A program made the translations under genes and the position numbers. 64,000 nt of DNA, from positions 322,754 through 386,753 of the forward strand of contig CACRXP010000031.1 of the NCBI GenBank assembly GCA_902702965.1. The letters run 5' to 3'. The notes under the pieces are model-generated. The model worked only from the letters and a program-made list of their open reading frames with translations. It had not been told where the DNA came from and did no database searches. Source of the DNA: Spirometra erinaceieuropaei. Its lineage: Eukaryota > Platyhelminthes > Cestoda > Diphyllobothriidea > Diphyllobothriidae. Shown piece after piece: positions 59,236 to 64,000 of the stretch; position 1 is the stretch's first letter; every line of letters starts with the position of its first letter.

Positions 59236-62005
59236 ACACTGGTGGCAGCATGGTGACGTGCGAATACATATCACAACGAAATTCTTCAATGCCACCATTA
59301 AGAGCCACATTTGTACTCGCTACACAGACTACTAGACGTCCTCTTTTATTTTAGCTGTGCGGCTGAAATCTCGACGCATCATACTGCAGTTAAATACCCG
59401 CACATGACTCTTTTTAGGGTCGGGCCCGAAATTTCAATGAAAATGTGAGTCGAAGACAACTAGCTACTATGAAATAACCCCGCAGTGTCCATCATAGGAA
59501 CTGGTAGTACTATTACTAGTGCTATACCTTTATATGACAGATGGTCATTCCGTATTCCCGACATATGCACTAGCCAAAAGGCCAGACGCGTGTTTCGCCG
59601 ACATTCTCCAAATGCGCGACACAGCTGCGAGGGGTTGGGCTGCTAAGTGGGTCCCCAGCGTTCTCTGTGCGGTTTCTCGTAGGTGGAATCCAGAGAAAAA
59701 TCAAGGGCAGGAAATGGAGTGAAGCATCTCGTCCTCGAAGAAGACTGGCTGTGAACTGCCTGTCCTGGACCCTAAAGCAGGGCTCTTGCCTGCACCATGC
59801 GGAGTCGCTGTTTGCAGTGCCGTCCCGCTGCAGCTGGTGAACACACCGAGGTAAACCCTTTCCTGCTATTTCTGCCAGTTTGCTTATGTTTCTGTCGTTG
59901 TGTCGGGATGCTTTAATCCGGACACTTTATTGAAATGAGGTGGTGAGGTGACAGAGGTGTTCATATCCAAAAAATGGACCGCTCAGTTGTCCGTCTGGTT
60001 CGATCAACTTTATACACGTGTCAAGCATTACGGCCATATGAGGAGCACCGCGTTCAGAATGACCAATTCGGTCTTCTGCATGACCCGCCCAAGCCCAGAG
60101 ATCGATGCTCTGTAGGCTGCACGGCACAACTCTTCTTCCGAAGTCTTGGAACGGTCCGGGAGAGAATAAAGCCTAACAGACGATCGGGATAGGGAGGATA
60201 GGCAAATAAGAGCACTGGGTAGACAAATATTTGGGGAAATCCGCAGTCACGGTTCGACGATGACTGGAATGATGCCTGACAGAGGGCAGCTATCAGCAGA
60301 CTCCAGGTAGCGATCGCCTAGACTAACAACGAGACCAGATCACAAGAGGCTCGCGGGTACGTCCGTGAGACAGTGTGCCACGCCCGTCACGTGAATTCTA
60401 GTCGGCGAAACATAATTTAACACACCTACTGATAACAAGCAAGTACGCCAACAATGCCGACACATAATGCCGGGCTACGAAATGCGACCTTACCCTTTTT
60501 TCATCAGCACTGTTGGCGCTGGCTGGACTGAATCAAGCCTTGATCGAAACGCCGGGTAGGCAGTGATCCCAATCGGAAACCGCCGATTCATTCGCTAGAA
60601 CGTCATATTGACCTAATTCACAAGATCCTTTGAACGGATTCCAAGTAATGTGCCTGGCCATCAGGGCATAAATAAACCTACGGCACGCCATTATTCAACG
60701 AACCCGAAACGGATGTGCTCACCACTATAGGATGATGACAAAGAGCACGTGCCCAATACGCCGCGACAGAGAAGAAAAGGGTTCCCAACATAGCTCGCAC
60801 AAAAGCAAATAGAAGTCTAGAAATAGGACAGCGGGCAATTTTGACTTTTCCCTCTGTCACTTAGCCACCATAGCAACCGTCAGCGCTCAGGTAATTCCCA
60901 GCACCGACACTCCAACTGCCTCGTAAGAACTTCTGTGGACTGTTCAGCTAATTAGCACAATATTGGCCCATCCTGAGCCAGCCTTCTTCAGCGTTACTGT
61001 TATCAGTTAATCGTCTCACATATCATTGACTCCCTTGCTCTACTCGCATGCACATTTCCCAACATGACGTTCTTATTGCTCTCCACATGACGAATTCTGA
61101 CAGTTTGGTTTGACGAACGATGTCCTACAAATCCTTTTTTTAACAGTCAGATGTCACGCGAAGCCGATTGTAGATACTCAGACACGAACCACTGCCGGAA
61201 GCACAGGCTCCACTCCCCAGAACAAGGACACGTTGGACGCTACAACCTGAATACAAGGCCAACTGGTGACCAATCAGTTTTGAACATCGAAGGAGCTGCG
61301 ACGGTTGAGGCTCGAATCGAGGTTCTTTGCTACTAGGGAAATGTACATTAGTTAGTAGGAGTACGACGCTGGTTGTCGTCAATATAAGTGTTGAGGCATT
61401 CACTCAAACTACGTGTGAATTGAACTGGGTTGAACATGCTAAATTAGAAGCACAGAATGCTCTGCCTGTGGATGTCGATGTGTCCACATCTGTAGACGCC
61501 CAATGAGGAAGCCGAACCAGTACAGCATTGCGCAGCATAATGCCCCTTATCGACCGACAGCACCTCGACCTTGATGATAACAGTTGATGGCCGCCTTACA
61601 TACTACTGCACACGTTTCAGTAACGTTTATTTATGAAGTTTGATAGCTATCTACACGTCATCGCGAAAACCCATAAGCATTGACGCTGGAGCTTGAGAAA
61701 AACCGGCATCTCACTGCTGGCTCAATGCCACGTTTGCATTCCAATTGGCTACCCTTTGGCGTACTAATGGACATATATTTGCCGACGCTACTAACACTCA
61801 GAATGGATAGTGTTGCCGAAAGCTTTTTCATGTCTTTTCTGTACGTGTTTCATGTTCATCTTCCTGAATTCGGTGATGTATCCTCGTTGATTGCAGCAAA
61901 TAGGGGGAGCACAAGTGCATACCTAAAGTTCCCACAATTGAGGGGACTGATTTTGTGCCATGAGATGGAGGCAGCAAATAATAATCACAAATAAATATCC
62001 ATCCT
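59236..62005. other. Long non-coding stretch with repeat R3 copy 2
   Basis: Only the R3 match at 60419-60520 is supported. Frames up to 104 codons (61680-61994) are unrecognised. Confidence 0.4.
60419..60520 (+). repeat. Dispersed repeat R3, copy 2
   Basis: See 53264-53350: cacacctactgataacaagc, aagtacgccaacaatgccg and acataatgccgggctac. No coding content. Confidence 0.7.
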
Positions 62006-62232
62006 AGGATCGAGCCCCAAATGGTCCAGAATTTGGGGATGGATATGACTGTCTAACGGCGGCTAACAATCCAGAAATGGCCATCCCAGTATCCCGTGTC
62101 TTTGTCGGCAACACCATTCTGCCTACATCATGCGTAGCTGTGCGGTTGCTGGTTGCGCTCGAGAGAGAACCCATAAGGCACAATGGGACGAGTGTTTTCC
62201 GTAAAAACAATCGGTGAGCGCCCCTCTACCAA
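62006..62232 (+). repeat. SINE family S, near full-length body
   Basis: Starts at a B-box relic (gatcgagcccc at about 62009), then tttggggatggatatgactg. Next come ggccatcccagtatcccgtg, tctttgtcggcaacaccatt, ctcgagagagaacccataag and gcacaatgggacgag, and the end is atcggtgagcgcccctc. The A-box half of the head is lost. Confidence 0.75.
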
Positions 62233-62380
62233 CCCTAAAACAGTCGATGTGGAGTTAACGTACTCATATCACGATATGTGGAGGTAGGTTCATTGTGCGT
62301 TCTCACTGTTCAGGCGTTTTTTGCGCATTCGCCCTCATTATTAGGCGGGTTTTGTTGTCCTGCGTGCCCGTGTGCGTGAA

Positions 62381-62411
62381 CGACGTCATGATGTATCACC
62401 CGATGACGTCG
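62381..62411. repeat. Short perfect inverted repeat
   Basis: CGACGTCAT (62381-62389) and ATGACGTCG (62403-62411) form a 9-bp stem with a 13-nt loop. Each arm contains most of a CRE-type TGACGTCA site. The function is unknown. Confidence 0.6.
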
Positions 62412-62769
62412 AGAGGAGCGCACACCGACTCAGCGAAGCACTGGGAATAGATCCTGGCTAAGGCCGATCTGAATAGAGTTGTTAACGCGTCATTACACTT
62501 ATCCATGCGAAAGAGTAGAAGATGAATTAGGTGGCCATAAGTGCATAATAGGGGTATATATGATGATAATTGCCGCCTAAACAACCATTGGGTGACGCAG
62601 CGCCGTGGGCAACTGCATAGGAAGGTCGTGGGAGGTGCCGACGTTGAGTGGCGCGCCACGCGTGAGCTTGCGCCTGTCACTCATTTCCTCTTCAGGTTAA
62701 TCCCTCCTCTGTTTACTTTATCTGTTGAGTCATTTATACTAGTGCGCGTAAGCTAAGCTTACGGGTCAA

Positions 62770-62830
62770 TAAGGGGCTAAGACGTCCCTAGCCCCGTCGT
62801 AGCCCCGCCCAAATGAGGTAAAGCCCCTTA
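62770..62830. repeat. Inverted repeat with AGCCCC direct words
   Basis: TAAGGGGCT (62770-62778) pairs with AGCCCCTTA (62822-62830). Between and after them AGCCCC recurs several times. Could form a hairpin; no known element. Confidence 0.5.
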
Positions 62831-62832
62831 CA

Positions 62833-63311
62833 GCCCCGGGGGGTTGACGGGTCCGAACGGGGCTGGTGCTAACAAAATGATGCCGAAGCCAGCATTAAAG
62901 GCTGACACTAAAGAGGCATATTGCGCGAGGCGTATAGGAAATATGTCACAAAGTTACCGAAAAAGTCTACAAGCGCTATAAGCTAAATTGAGAAGATGCG
63001 GTTTGGCTATCTGAAGCTCATACGTACATCTACATGGAGGAAAACGAAGATGGCATGTTTAAGGGAAATTGGATAGAGCCTAAGGCCTCAAAACCCTCTC
63101 ACGAGTTATGCTTGAAGGTTAGCCGCCTCTGTGGACCACAATACCTCTAGTTTCCTGAATATTCTCATGTATTAGATTCAGTGACCTGAATGGCTTCGGA
63201 TTACGACTACTGTGGCATTGCCCCTTAATCAGACTTCTAATAAATTATGGAACAGGGTGCTCCTAGTGCGATAGTCACCCAGTGCGTGTTTGACCGGCTC
63301 AACGAAAACGT
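62833..63311. other. Non-coding stretch
   Basis: Nothing recognised. Confidence 0.4.
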
Positions 63312-63383
63312 GGGCCCAGCCGGGATTTGAACCCGGGACCTCTCGCACCCAAAGCGAGAATCATACCCCTAGACCACTGGGCC
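63312..63383 (-). tRNA. tRNA-Pro, anticodon TGG
   Basis: A 72-nt cloverleaf on the minus strand: acceptor GGCCCAG/CTGGGCC (7 bp), D arm with GGTCTAGGGGTATGAT, anticodon stem CTCGC/GCGAG around loop TTTGGGT (anticodon TGG), and T arm CCGGG-TTCAAAT-CCCGG. The discriminator base is C and no CCA is encoded, as usual in eukaryotes. No intron. A-box and B-box (GGTTCAAATCC) are intact, so it could be transcribed by RNA polymerase III. A standard tRNA scan would settle whether it is a gene or a very young tRNA-derived repeat. Confidence 0.95.
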
Positions 63384-64000
63384 GTGGCCTGAGGCGTCTC
63401 TTTTTTTGTTTAAGCTCTACAAGTAGTTTAGGTCCGCAGATAGCCGTACTGGATACCACTCCAGGGTCAACCTAATAGTAACAGCATGCTATGTTCAGGC
63501 CGTACTGGCGTAACCCCCCAGCAGACCTGACGGACAGAAACCCCGTTGTTTTAATCGGTGATCACTCTTTTTTGTATCGTTCGTGACACCTGAACGCGTC
63601 GGACCGCCACCGACGATCGACAACTTGATAAGTTCAACCTTCGATATTTTTCTACCTATCCGCTTCCTTTAATATTTGTACCTACACAGTTCTACAACTT
63701 CGTTACTCTCCTCCGTTTTCCACATTCCATGTTTAACGTTTATACTTGCACCTACCGAGTTTCCGATATTGTCGCCCTTAACTATTTTCCATTGTTCGTT
63801 ATCGTTCCTGTTTCTGCCAACTTAGTCTATAGTATTACTATTCACCTAGACGTTGCCTCCCGCATTTCGATAAACTGCTTGCATTTTCCAACTGTTGTCT
63901 AATCCTCACCACGCACTCGTGTGACTTTTCATGAATGCCTGCATGATGGATCCTTTGGGCACGAACTCTCAAGGCCTAGATTCTGTCACCAAGAAGCGGA
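63384..64000. other. Non-coding, pyrimidine-rich end of the window
   Basis: C/T-rich sequence (63640-63900) without open frames of note. Confidence 0.4.

Noticed and set aside
1..64000. CRISPR arrays, operons, phage or bacterial mobile elements
   Set aside because: No regularly spaced identical repeats, no ribosome-binding-site gene strings; splicing and repeats show a eukaryotic genome.

Overview
This is a eukaryotic window (about 46-48% GC by eye, two N gaps at 10279-10405 and 46271-46500). It most likely comes from a parasitic flatworm, probably a tapeworm. The clues are spliced genes that mix 34-41 nt introns with kilobase introns, LINEs of the CR1-like and RTE-like types that dominate flatworm genomes, a Penelope-like retroelement, and tRNA-derived SINEs. 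The species call is inference. There is no prokaryotic gene organisation. Two host protein genes and one tRNA gene can be supported. Gene 1 (minus strand, 18872 to 14401) is a BTB-BACK-Kelch (kelch-like) protein. I rebuilt it from eight exons whose phases close exactly to a 600-residue reading frame, with a poly(A) signal just past the stop. Gene 2 (plus strand, 42051 to 56022) is PLAA, the phospholipase A2-activating protein / ubiquitin-binding p97 cofactor: WD40 propeller, PFU domain and PUL domain in ten exons, 856 residues. Four of the 16 introns in these two genes need a GC donor (CAG|GC) instead of GT. A tRNA-Pro(TGG) gene lies at 63312-63383 (minus). The rest is mostly repeat-derived. 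0-7 kb holds a 980-codon open CR1-like LINE ORF (minus) and decayed LINE pieces. 7.8-10.6 kb is a Penelope-like element with decayed reverse transcriptase and GIY-YIG domains, flanked by inverted terminal repeats that each carry a hammerhead-ribozyme motif. 11-14 kb has duplicated non-coding repeats and a SINE. 19-26 kb has a decayed LINE with a C-terminal zinc finger and two telomere-like CCTAA tracts. 26-33 kb is almost featureless apart from one orphan candidate exon. 33-39.4 kb holds three LINE remnants and dispersed repeats. The PLAA introns hold repeats and an unassigned 183-codon ORF. 56-64 kb holds two SINE copies, an RTE LINE remnant, short inverted repeats and the tRNA. Functionally, the kelch-like protein is expected to be a CUL3 ubiquitin-ligase adaptor, and PLAA acts in p97/ubiquitin handling. 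Both belong to ubiquitin biology, but nothing in the sequence links them to each other. The least ordinary content is the ribozyme-bearing Penelope element, the high share of GC-AG introns, and a dispersed repeat with a hammerhead-like core near 14.3, 30.4 and 39.3 kb.
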